DNA of 64,000 nt from the NCBI GenBank assembly GCA_025356395.1, contig JANXTA010000122.1, positions 1 through 64,000 on the forward strand, in the 5' to 3' direction. Below are positions 18,816 to 26,445 of the stretch, one piece after another (within the stretch, counting starts at the first letter, position 1; each line of letters opens with the position of its first letter). Origin of the DNA: Betaproteobacteria bacterium. GTDB taxonomy: Bacteria; Pseudomonadota; Gammaproteobacteria; Burkholderiales; Burkholderiaceae_D. A model generated the notes under the pieces. It was not told where the DNA came from. It made no database searches and worked only from the letters and a program-made list of their open reading frames with translations. The position numbers were made by a program, and so were the translations under genes.

Positions 18816-19337
18816 ATGAGGGGTTTTTCTGTTTTTCTGGCTTGCCTGCTGGGCTTCTGTAGCGTTCCGGCCTTCGCCTCGATCATCTCGTACAACGTGC
18901 TGCTGTCCGGCACCCAGTCGGTCCCCGGCAACCTGAGTACGGCCTTCGGCAACGCCACCGTGACGGTCGACGACGTGGCCAACACCGTGTCGGTGATCTT
19001 GTCCTTCGCGGGCCTGACCGGCGGCAACGCCAGCGCAGCGCACATCCACTGCTGCGTCGCGCCCATCGCGACCGGGCCGGTCGTGATCCCGTTCAGCGGG
19101 TTCCCGATCTCGACCAGCGGCACCTACTCGAACACGTTCACGGGCATCGGCGCCGCGAACATCGCCGGCATCGAGGCCGGTCTGGCGTACATCAACATCC
19201 ACAACGCAGCCTTTCCCGGCGGCGAGATTCGCGGCGACATCCTGGCGACGCCACGCGTGGTGCCGGAGCCCGCATCGCTCGCACTTCTCGGTCTTGCCGC
19301 GCTGGCTTTCGCAAGGGCGCGACGTCGGCGGGCGTGA
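18816..19337 (+). CDS. CHRD-domain protein with PEP-CTERM sorting signal
   Basis: 173 residues. Signal peptide ([15 protein letters not shown]), then a CHRD domain ([10 protein letters not shown]..., [36 protein letters not shown]). The protein ends with [25 protein letters not shown], the three-part PEP-CTERM signal (motif, hydrophobic helix, Arg cluster) recognised by exosortase. It is expected at the cell surface or in the extracellular matrix. AGGAG seven bases before ATG 18816 fixes the start; the long upstream open frame is ignored. No exosortase gene is in the window. Confidence 0.85.
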   Translation: MRGFSVFLACLLGFCSVPAFASIISYNVLLSGTQSVPGNLSTAFGNATVTVDDVANTVSVILSFAGLTGGNASAAHIHCCVAPIATGPVVIPFSGFPISTSGTYSNTFTGIGAANIAGIEAGLAYINIHNAAFPGGEIRGDILATPRVVPEPASLALLGLAALAFARARRRRA

Positions 19338-19350
19338 AGGTCGCCGCGGT

Positions 19351-20799
19351 TCAGTCCAGTAGTGGACTGCGCCTCGATGTGTAGCCCGTAGCCATCTCGT
19401 AGGCGTGGCCGACCTGCAGCACCGCGAGATCGCTGTGCGGACGTCCGATGATCTGCAGCCCGATCGACAGGCCGCCGGGACCGAAGCCCGCCGGCACGTT
19501 GAGGACCGGCAATCCGGCCAGCGTGCCGCCGATGACAACCTCCATCCAGCGGTGATACGTGTCCATCGAACGGTTGCCGATGGTCTTCGGCCAGTCGAGT
19601 GTCTTGTCGAACGGGAAGACCTGCGCCGACGGCAGCACCAGCACGTCGAAGTGTTCGAAGAGTCGGGCGAGAGCCTGGTACCACGCCGTCCGGTCGACGG
19701 CCGCGGTGAACAGATCGGACCCGGTCAGCTTCATGCCTTGCTCGACCTCCCATCGCGCTTCGGGTTTGAGCTGCGTACGCTCGACGGGGCCGTCATGCAG
19801 CGCCGAGAGCCTGCCCGCGACCGAGAACGCGCGGATCACGAGCCAGGTTCGCCACAGGCGTTCCATCGAGAAGTCGGGACGCGCTGCCTCGACGGTGCAG
19901 CCGATCGTCTCGAAGTGCTTCAGCGCCTGCGCGCACGTGTCGAGCAGGCCGGCCTCCATCGGCAGATAGCCGTCGAAATCGCCGAGCCAGCCGACCCGCG
20001 TGCCGCTCAGGTCGCGCGACAGCGAGGCCGCGAAGACCGCGGGATCCTCCGCCAGCGACAGGGGCGCGCGGGCGTCGAAGCCGGCCATCGTCGAGAGCAG
20101 CATCGACAGGTCGGCCACGGTCCTGCCCATCGGCCCTTCAACCCCGAACTGCTGGAAGAACACATCGGGCGCCGGGCCACCGGGCACCCTGCCGAACGAC
20201 GGTCTGAACCCGAACACGTTGTTCCAGGCCGCCGGGTTGCGCAGCGATCCCATGAAGTCGCTGCCGTCCGCGACGGGCAGCAGGTTCAGCGCCAGAGCGA
20301 CCGCGGCACCACCACTGCTGCCGCCCGCGCTCAAGGTCTGGTCGTAAGCGTTCGACGTGGTGCCGAACACCGGGTTGTAGGTGTGCGAGCCGAGTCCGAA
20401 CTCGGGGGTGTTGGTCTTGCCGATGAGGATGGAGCCCGCGCTGCGAAGACGTTCGACGAGTAGCGAATCGTGAGCGGGGACGTGGCTCGCGAACAGGGGT
20501 GAGCCCTGGGTCGTCACGATGCCGGCGGTGTTCGTCAGGTCCTTGGGCGCCTGCGGAAAGCCGTGCATCCAGCCGACGGTCGATGCGGACCGCAGCGTGC
20601 GATCACGTTCGATGGCCTGCGCGAGCAGGGCATCGCGATCCTGCAACGAGACGATCGCGTTGACCCTCGGATTCAGCCGCTCGATCTGCGACAGGTACGC
20701 GGTCATCACCTCGACGCACGACACCTCGCCGCTTCGGATGGCCTGCGACAGCCGGATCGCGGTCCAGCCGGTAATCTCGCGCGCGTCGGCTTGCTGCAT
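19351..20799 (-). CDS. Amidase-signature hydrolase
   Basis: 482 residues. The amidase-signature triad is visible: the lysine in ILIGKTNTPEFGLGSHT, and the serines in TLSAGGSSGGAAVALAL. GFRPSFGRVPG and VEGPMGRTVADL are further family blocks. It hydrolyses a carboxylic amide in the cytoplasm; the substrate is unknown. ATG 20799 is 7 bp downstream of the Mpo1-like gene stop, so it is probably the last gene of the metY-hydrolase-Mpo1-amidase run on this strand. Confidence 0.87.
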   Translation of the reverse strand: MQQADAREITGWTAIRLSQAIRSGEVSCVEVMTAYLSQIERLNPRVNAIVSLQDRDALLAQAIERDRTLRSASTVGWMHGFPQAPKDLTNTAGIVTTQGSPLFASHVPAHDSLLVERLRSAGSILIGKTNTPEFGLGSHTYNPVFGTTSNAYDQTLSAGGSSGGAAVALALNLLPVADGSDFMGSLRNPAAWNNVFGFRPSFGRVPGGPAPDVFFQQFGVEGPMGRTVADLSMLLSTMAGFDARAPLSLAEDPAVFAASLSRDLSGTRVGWLGDFDGYLPMEAGLLDTCAQALKHFETIGCTVEAARPDFSMERLWRTWLVIRAFSVAGRLSALHDGPVERTQLKPEARWEVEQGMKLTGSDLFTAAVDRTAWYQALARLFEHFDVLVLPSAQVFPFDKTLDWPKTIGNRSMDTYHRWMEVVIGGTLAGLPVLNVPAGFGPGGLSIGLQIIGRPHSDLAVLQVGHAYEMATGYTSRRSPLLD

Positions 20800-20806
20800 G
20801 CGGATG

Positions 20807-21112
20807 CTAGAGGCGGACCTTCCCGCGCAGGATGTTCCGGTACATCGCCCAGTCACCGAGGAAGCTGTAGATCGGATGCCTGAAAGTCGCCGGCCGGTTG
20901 TGTTCGAAGAAGAAGTGTCCGACCCACGCGAAGCCGTAGCCGCAGGACACCGCGGCGAGGTACCACCACGCGTTGCCGCCGACGATGCCGGAGACGACGC
21001 ACGCGAGGACCCCGGTACTGCCGACGAAGTGTAGCCGGCGCGAGATCGTGTTCGCGTGCTCCGACAGATAGAAGGGATAGAACTCGGCGAAGCTGCTGAA
21101 GGACGTGGTCAT
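20807..21112 (-). CDS. Mpo1-like / DUF962 membrane protein
   Basis: 101 residues. FYPFYLSEHANTISRRLHFV and GYGFAWVGHFFFEHNRPATF contain the conserved His residues (HxxxxxRxxH, GHFFFEHN) of the Mpo1-like family, followed by HPIYSFLGDWAMY. The yeast member is an Fe(II)-dependent dioxygenase in phytosphingosine alpha-oxidation; bacterial roles are unknown. Two hydrophobic segments lie in the middle. The start overlaps the hydrolase stop by 4 bp. Confidence 0.83.
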   Translation of the reverse strand: MTTSFSSFAEFYPFYLSEHANTISRRLHFVGSTGVLACVVSGIVGGNAWWYLAAVSCGYGFAWVGHFFFEHNRPATFRHPIYSFLGDWAMYRNILRGKVRL

Positions 21113-21927
21113 GGCGTGCTCCGGAGCAGGAAAGCCTGCAACGCATCGAGCGTCTGGTCCGGCGCCTCGGCCATCACGAAATGGCCGACGTGGGCGAACT
21201 CCACGACCTTCGCGCCCGACAGCTTCGCAGCCAGTGCGCGGCCCGACTTCGCCGCGGTCATCGCATCGTTGCTGCCGAGCACGAACAGCGCGGGACACTT
21301 GACCGCCGCCACCGCGACGTCGCCGTTGCGATACGCGTTGCAGGCGACGAAGTCCGTGTTCAGTACACCGGCCGCTTGTCGATGCATCAACTGCCGACCG
21401 CCCGTCATGACGGAGAAGCCCGGGCCCGGTGCCGAAGGCTTCTGCGAATAGCCGCCATGCGCGGTGTCGAGCGACCACAGGCTGATCATTTCGATGGCGC
21501 GATCCTCGTCGTCGCGCGTCGCGTCGAGCAGCGCGTCGGAGACCTGCATCGGATACGCGGTCGCGACCAGCGCGATCGCATCGATCGTCACCTCCGACGC
21601 ACGCGAGGCGGTCTCGAGTGCGATCAGCGATCCCATGCTGTGACCGACCAGCGATGCGTGGCGGGCGCCGGCCGCACGCAGCAACGCCAGCGTCCAGTCG
21701 GCCATCGCCTCGACCGATGCGAGCGGCGGTCCGTCGCTGCGCCCATGTCCCGGCAGGTCGACCGCGAGCACCGCCCGACCGTGATGCGCGAGATAGCGCG
21801 ACTGCAGGATCCACACGCTGTGGTCGTGTTGCGCACCATGCAGGAAGACGACGACCGGCAGCGATGCGTCGAAGGGCTTGCCGCCGGTGTAGGCGTAGGC
21901 GCTCCTGCCGTCGACGTCGATGCGCAT
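21109..21927 (-). CDS. Alpha/beta-fold hydrolase
   Basis: 272 residues. VVFLHGAQHDHSVW is the oxyanion-hole loop, VDLPGHGRSDG the family's PGHG motif, VGHSMGS the nucleophile elbow, VLGSNDAMT the acid loop, and VGHFVMAEAP holds the catalytic histidine. It is a cytoplasmic esterase/hydrolase of unspecified substrate. ATG 21927 overlaps the metY TGA by one base, so the two are coupled. Confidence 0.85.
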   Translation of the reverse strand: MRIDVDGRSAYAYTGGKPFDASLPVVVFLHGAQHDHSVWILQSRYLAHHGRAVLAVDLPGHGRSDGPPLASVEAMADWTLALLRAAGARHASLVGHSMGSLIALETASRASEVTIDAIALVATAYPMQVSDALLDATRDDEDRAIEMISLWSLDTAHGGYSQKPSAPGPGFSVMTGGRQLMHRQAAGVLNTDFVACNAYRNGDVAVAAVKCPALFVLGSNDAMTAAKSGRALAAKLSGAKVVEFAHVGHFVMAEAPDQTLDALQAFLLRSTP

Positions 21928-23276
21928 CACTTGACCTTCGACGCGGCCTTGAGCCCGCTTGCGAGATCGGCCAGCAGGTCTTCGGCGTCCTCGATGCCGA
22001 TCGAAAGGCGGATCGTCGCGGCACCGATGCCGGCGGCCTTGAGGTCCTGCTCGGCGACGCGGAAGTGGGTCGTCGACGCGGGATGGATCACCAGCGACTT
22101 GGCGTCGCCCACGTTGGCGAGATGCGAGAAGAGCTGCAGCGCCTCGACGAACGCGATGCCGTGCGCACGTCCGCCTTTGATGGTGAAGCTGAAGACGGAG
22201 CCGCAGCCGCGCGGCAGCAGCTTCATCGCGAGCGCGTGATCGGGATGCGTGGGCAACTCGGGATAGCCGACCGACTCGACCATCGGATGCGCGACCAGGA
22301 AGGCGACCGCCTTGCGGGCGTTGTCGACGTGGCGCGCCATCCGCAACGGCAGCGTCTCGATGCCCTGGATCAACTGGAACGCGACCTGCGGGCTCATGCA
22401 CGCGCCGAAGTCGCGCAGGCCCTCGCGACGTGCGCGTAGCGCGAAGGCCGCCACCGTAGACTCCTCGCTGAAGACCATGTCGTGGAAGCCGGCATAGGGT
22501 TTCACGAGTTCGGCGAAGTGACCGTTCCGTGCGTGGGCCGCTTCCCAGTCGAATCGTCCGCTGTCGACCAGCAGGCCGCCGATCGCAACGCCATGGCCAC
22601 CGATGAACTTGGTCGCCGAATGGAACAGCAGGTCGGCGCCGTGTTCGAAGGGCTTCATCAGCCACGGCGTCGTGAAAGTCGAGTCGACCACCAGCGGCAG
22701 GCCGCGCTCGTGTGCGATCGCCGACACCGTCGGGATGTCGAGCACGTCGAGGCCCGGATTGCCGAGCGTCTCGCCGAAGAGGAACTTCGTGTTGGGTCGG
22801 ATCGCGTCGCGCCACTGGTCCATGTCGCGCGGATCGACGAAGGTGGTCTCGATGCCGAAGCGCGGCATCGTGTACGCGAGCAGGTTCTGCGAGCCCCCGT
22901 ACAGCGCGCGGCTGGCGACGATGTGGCTGCCGGCCGAGGCGATGGTGCAGGCCGCGAGATGCATCGCGGCCTGGCCGCTCGCGGTCGCGAGGCCGGCGAC
23001 GCCGCCTTCGAGCGCGGCGATGCGCTCTTCCAGCACGGCCACCGTGGGATTCGAGATGCGCGAATAGACGTGACCCGAGCGCTCCATGTTGAACAGAGAC
23101 GCCGCGTGATCGCTGTCGCGAAACACGAACGAGGTGCTGGCATAGATCGGCACCGCGCGCGCGCCGGTGGTCGGATCGGGCGCCGTCCCCGCGTGCAGCG
23201 CCAGCGTGTCGAAGCCCGGATCGTGAGGTCCGGGCGCGCGCGCGGCGGGAGGGGAAGGGGGCTTCGGATCGGACAT
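21927..23276 (-). CDS. metY: O-acetylhomoserine aminocarboxypropyltransferase (sulfhydrylase)
   Basis: 449 residues of the Cys/Met PLP family. FDTLALHAGTAPDPTTGARA and HVYSRISNPTVAVLEERIAA are MetY blocks, ASGQAAMHLA and YGGSQNLLAYTMPRFGIE bind the cofactor, and SATKFIGGHG holds the PLP lysine. The C-terminal SIGIEDAEDLLADL is typical. It makes homocysteine from O-acetyl- or O-succinyl-homoserine and sulfide. The proline-rich N-terminus is non-conserved. It is the first gene of a four-gene run ending with the amidase. Confidence 0.88.
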   Translation of the reverse strand: MSDPKPPSPPAARAPGPHDPGFDTLALHAGTAPDPTTGARAVPIYASTSFVFRDSDHAASLFNMERSGHVYSRISNPTVAVLEERIAALEGGVAGLATASGQAAMHLAACTIASAGSHIVASRALYGGSQNLLAYTMPRFGIETTFVDPRDMDQWRDAIRPNTKFLFGETLGNPGLDVLDIPTVSAIAHERGLPLVVDSTFTTPWLMKPFEHGADLLFHSATKFIGGHGVAIGGLLVDSGRFDWEAAHARNGHFAELVKPYAGFHDMVFSEESTVAAFALRARREGLRDFGACMSPQVAFQLIQGIETLPLRMARHVDNARKAVAFLVAHPMVESVGYPELPTHPDHALAMKLLPRGCGSVFSFTIKGGRAHGIAFVEALQLFSHLANVGDAKSLVIHPASTTHFRVAEQDLKAAGIGAATIRLSIGIEDAEDLLADLASGLKAASKVK

Positions 23277-23310
23277 AAGGAACGCTCGGTCGCGGGATGC
23301 TGCGCCCGGG

Positions 23311-23338
23311 CTGACACGGGGCGCAACGATGTTAGCAT
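23311..23338 (+). promoter_or_regulatory. Candidate sigma70 promoter before the prolyl aminopeptidase gene
   Basis: CTGACA (23311-23316) and TAGCAT (23333-23338) are separated by 16 bp and lie 38 bases before the ATG, inside the 99-bp divergent gap with metY. The match is moderate. Confidence 0.3.
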
Positions 23339-23375
23339 CGGTTGCAGCGCGTCGAACCCCCCTCAGCGAGCCTCC

Positions 23376-24347
23376 ATGCGTGACCTCAGCCAGCTCCGAA
23401 GCGAGCTCTATCCGCCGATCGACGCCCGCGCGTCGGGGATGCTCGATCTCGACGACCTGCACACGATGTACTGGGAAGAGAGCGGCTCCCCGACCGGCGT
23501 GCCGGTGCTGTTCCTGCACGGTGGTCCGGGCGGCGGTGCGAGCCCGCGGGCCCGTCAGTTCTTCGATCCCTGGCACTACCGCATCGTCGTGTTCGACCAG
23601 CGCGGCGCCGGACGCTCGACGCCGCTCGGCGAGACCCGGCACAACACGACGCAAATGCTGATCGAGGACATCGAGCGCCTGCGTCGCAAGCTCGGCGTCG
23701 ATCGCTGGCTGGTGTTCGGCGGCTCGTGGGGCTCGACGCTCGCGCTGGCGTACGGCATCGCGCATCCCGAGCGCTGTCTCGGCTTCGTACTGCGCGGCAT
23801 CTTCCTCGGCGCTCCCTATGAGATCGACTGGTTCATCTCCGGCATCCGCCACGTCTTTCCCGAGGCCTGGCGCGCGTTGGTCGCGCACGTGCCAGCGTCC
23901 GAGCATCGTGATGTCGTCGGCTGGTTCCATCGACGGCTGGCCGATCCGGATCCCGAGGTCCACATGCCACTGGCGCGGGCGTGGAGCAGCTTCGAGGCGT
24001 CGTGCTCGACCCTGTTGACCGACGCGTCGCTGATGGCGCACTCCGAAGAGGACGTCGTCGCGATCGGCATCGCGCGCATGGAGACCCACTACTTCGTCAA
24101 CGACCTGTTCCTCGCCGACGGCGCTTTGCTGGCCGGCGTGAATCAGCTGCGCCATCTGCCGTGCAGCATCGTTCAGGGTCGCTACGACATGGTCTGTCCG
24201 ATCGTGACGGCCGATGCGCTGTCACGGGCCTGGGCGGAGGCGCATTACGTCGTGGTGCCCGACGCGGGGCACTCTGCGTGGGAGCCCGGCACGACGGCCG
24301 CGCTGGTCCGCGCGTGCGAGCGGATGAAGGCCGCGATCCGCGCCTGA
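23376..24347 (+). CDS. pip: Prolyl aminopeptidase (proline iminopeptidase)
   Basis: 323 residues of peptidase family S33. HGGPGGGASPRARQFFD (from residue 48) is the oxyanion region, FDQRGAGRSTP is a PIP signature, GGSWGSTLALAYGIAHPE holds the catalytic serine near residue 115, and the C-terminal GRYDMVCP and DAGHSAWEP hold Asp and His. It removes N-terminal proline from peptides in the cytoplasm. ATG 23376 matches the family start. Confidence 0.92.
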   Translation: MRDLSQLRSELYPPIDARASGMLDLDDLHTMYWEESGSPTGVPVLFLHGGPGGGASPRARQFFDPWHYRIVVFDQRGAGRSTPLGETRHNTTQMLIEDIERLRRKLGVDRWLVFGGSWGSTLALAYGIAHPERCLGFVLRGIFLGAPYEIDWFISGIRHVFPEAWRALVAHVPASEHRDVVGWFHRRLADPDPEVHMPLARAWSSFEASCSTLLTDASLMAHSEEDVVAIGIARMETHYFVNDLFLADGALLAGVNQLRHLPCSIVQGRYDMVCPIVTADALSRAWAEAHYVVVPDAGHSAWEPGTTAALVRACERMKAAIRA

Positions 24348-24477
24348 AGAGACGGTCGGTACAATCCGACGTTTGAAGCGAGTCCCCGATGAGGGTACCT
24401 TTACGGCTGGTTGCAAGGGCGCCGAAGCCGGTTACGACGCCACGAGAAGCATTGCAGGAAAGACGAGGAGACTCCCC

Positions 24478-24924
24478 ATGATCGTCAGCGAAATCCTCCA
24501 GCTCAAGGGTGGAACGCTGTTCACCGCGACGCCCCGGACGCCGCTGGTCGACGCCATCGCGGCCATGGCCGAGAAGGACATCGGTTCGCTGGTCGTCATG
24601 TCGGGCGGCGTGCTGGTCGGCATGCTGACATTCCGCGAACTGATCCTCACGCTGCACAAGCACGGCGGCACGGTCGGCGATGCGGTCGTCGGTCCGGTGA
24701 TGGACGAGGCGCCGCTGACCTGCACGCCCAAGACCGACGTCAACGAAGTGCGTCGCATGATGCTCGAGCACCATGCGCGCTATCTGCCGGTGCTCGACGG
24801 ATCCACGCTGCTCGGCGTGATCTCGTTCTTCGATGTCGCCAAGGCCGTCCTCGAAGCGCAGAACTTCGAGAACCAGATGCTCAAGGCCTACATCCGCGAC
24901 TGGCCCGCCGAGGCCACCGAGTAA
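24478..24924 (+). CDS. CBS-domain protein
   Basis: 148 residues consisting of two CBS domains, at about residues 8-62 (TATPRTPLVDAIAAMAEKDI) and 75-130 (TPKTDVNEVRRMMLEHHARY). Pairs of CBS domains bind adenosyl nucleotides and act as energy sensors. No effector domain is fused. GAGGAG lies just before ATG 24478, and an in-frame upstream extension to 24373 lacks family similarity. Confidence 0.87.
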   Translation: MIVSEILQLKGGTLFTATPRTPLVDAIAAMAEKDIGSLVVMSGGVLVGMLTFRELILTLHKHGGTVGDAVVGPVMDEAPLTCTPKTDVNEVRRMMLEHHARYLPVLDGSTLLGVISFFDVAKAVLEAQNFENQMLKAYIRDWPAEATE

Positions 24925-24961
24925 CTCTTTCCGCGCGACGGCCTGCGTCGCCCTACCACTC

Positions 24962-25990
24962 ATGCAAATCGCCGTCATCGGTGCCGGCATCGCGGGTCTC
25001 GCGTGCGCTCGTCGACTCGTCGACGGCGGCCACGAGGTCGTGGTCTTCGAACGATCCAAGACGCCCGGTGGAAGGGCTGCCACGCGACGCACCGAGATCG
25101 GTGGCTTCGATCACGGCGCGCAGTACCTGACTGCGCGGGACGCCTCGTTCGTCGACCAGGTCGATGCCTGGAGTCGCGACGGCGTCGTCGAGCCGTGGCC
25201 GGTCGAAGCGCACAGCCTGCAGGCGATGGCCGGCGAGCCGCCGGTACGCGAGCCGTCGACCGGCCGCACGCTGCGCTGGGTCGGCTCGCCGGGCATGTCG
25301 GCCATCGGCGAGAAGATGGCCGAGGGACTCGACGTCCGCTACCAGTCGCCGATCGTCCGCATCGACCCGGTCGACGGTGCGCGCGGCACGCCGCCGCGCT
25401 GGTCGCTGCAGCGTCGGGAGGTCGACAGCGATGTCGTTGCCGTCACCGAGGGCCTGTTCGACGCGGTCGTGGTCGCGGTGCCGGCCGAGTCGGCGGTGAA
25501 CCTTCTGGGCGCGGAAGCGACGATCGCGCGGCCGGCGGGGCAGGCGCATCTCGAACCGTGCTGGGCGCTACTGGTCGGCTTCGCGGAGCCGATCGCGGCC
25601 GACCTCGCGAAGGTCGGTGACGCGGCCTTCGTCAACGGCGACCGCCTCGCCTGGATCGCGCACGAATCAAGCAAGCCCGAGCGCCGCGCCGGCGAGCGCT
25701 GGACCGTGCATGCGCAGTCGGCGTGGAGCGTCGAGCATCTGGACGACGATCCCGAGGACATCAAGGCGAAGCTGCTGCGTGCCTTCCACGACGCGACCGG
25801 GACGAACGAGCAGCCGATCTACGCGGCCGTCCATCGCTGGCGTTATGCGTTGGCCCGAACGTCGTTGTCGTGCGACTTCCTGTGGGATGGCGAGCGGCGA
25901 ATCGGGGCTTGCGGGGACTGGTGCCGGGGCTTTCGCGTCGAGGATGCGTGGCTGAGCGGCGTGGCGCTCGCAGCGGCGATTTCGGCGTAA
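24962..25990 (+). CDS. Renalase-like NAD(P)/FAD-dependent amine oxidoreductase
   Basis: 342 residues. IAVIGAGIAGLACARRL, VVVFERSKTPGGRAATR is the dinucleotide fold of the amine-oxidase superfamily, and FDHGAQYLTARD, VHRWRYALA and GACGDWCRGFRVEDAWLSG are blocks of the bacterial renalase group. Characterised renalases oxidise 2- and 6-dihydro-NAD(P) isomers, a repair reaction; that role is possible but not shown. It starts 37 bp after the CBS gene. Confidence 0.83.
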   Translation: MQIAVIGAGIAGLACARRLVDGGHEVVVFERSKTPGGRAATRRTEIGGFDHGAQYLTARDASFVDQVDAWSRDGVVEPWPVEAHSLQAMAGEPPVREPSTGRTLRWVGSPGMSAIGEKMAEGLDVRYQSPIVRIDPVDGARGTPPRWSLQRREVDSDVVAVTEGLFDAVVVAVPAESAVNLLGAEATIARPAGQAHLEPCWALLVGFAEPIAADLAKVGDAAFVNGDRLAWIAHESSKPERRAGERWTVHAQSAWSVEHLDDDPEDIKAKLLRAFHDATGTNEQPIYAAVHRWRYALARTSLSCDFLWDGERRIGACGDWCRGFRVEDAWLSGVALAAAISA

Positions 25991-26049
25991 CTCTTTCGCC
26001 CTGTTGGCGGAGGGAGCCAAATAAGGAATGCGTCGCGAAGCGCTTGACA

Positions 26050-26083
26050 AACGTAACGACATAACCAAGCATATCGTTACGTT
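26050..26083. promoter_or_regulatory. Operator-like inverted repeat upstream of the ArsR gene
   Basis: AACGTAACGA (26050-26059) and TCGTTACGTT (26074-26083) are perfect reverse complements with a 14-bp spacer, and the match extends to 12 of 13 bases. A -35-like TTGACA (26044-26049) precedes it. The repeat sits 19 bases before the ArsR start, the expected place for autorepression by an ArsR dimer. Confidence 0.6.
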
Positions 26084-26102
26084 ATAGAGTTGCTGAAAAC
26101 CT

Positions 26103-26414
26103 ATGCACAAGAATTACTCCCGCAGCATCCCGCGCCAGTGGCGCGACATCGCGAAGGTTTTCATTGCCATGGGCGACGCGCATCGGCAACGCATCCTGCT
26201 GACTTTCGAGCAGGGCGAGCGCCTCAACGTCGGGCAGATCGCCGAGGTGTCGACCCTGTCTCGCTCGGCGGTGTCGCATCACCTAAAAATCATGCGCGAG
26301 GCGGGCGTGCTGGGAACCGAGAAGATCGGCAAGGAAGTGTATTTCTGGGTCGAGCGCGACGCGCTGCTTGGCGCACTGGCGAATGTCGCCGACTATCTGA
26401 ACGAGCATGCGTGA
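26103..26414 (+). CDS. ArsR/SmtB-family transcriptional regulator
   Basis: 103 residues with the winged helix-turn-helix. MGDAHRQRILLTFEQGERLN is the start of the domain, VSTLSRSAVSHHLKIMREAG the recognition helix, and VLGTEKIGKEVYFWV the wing. No metal-binding ELCVCDL-type cysteine motif is present and the protein has no cysteine at all, so a metal-thiolate sensor is unlikely. It lies 31 bp before the MFS-acyltransferase gene and probably controls itself and that gene. Confidence 0.87.
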   Translation: MHKNYSRSIPRQWRDIAKVFIAMGDAHRQRILLTFEQGERLNVGQIAEVSTLSRSAVSHHLKIMREAGVLGTEKIGKEVYFWVERDALLGALANVADYLNEHA

Positions 26415-26445
26415 TGCGTACTGACGAAGCCCTGGAGAAACAACA

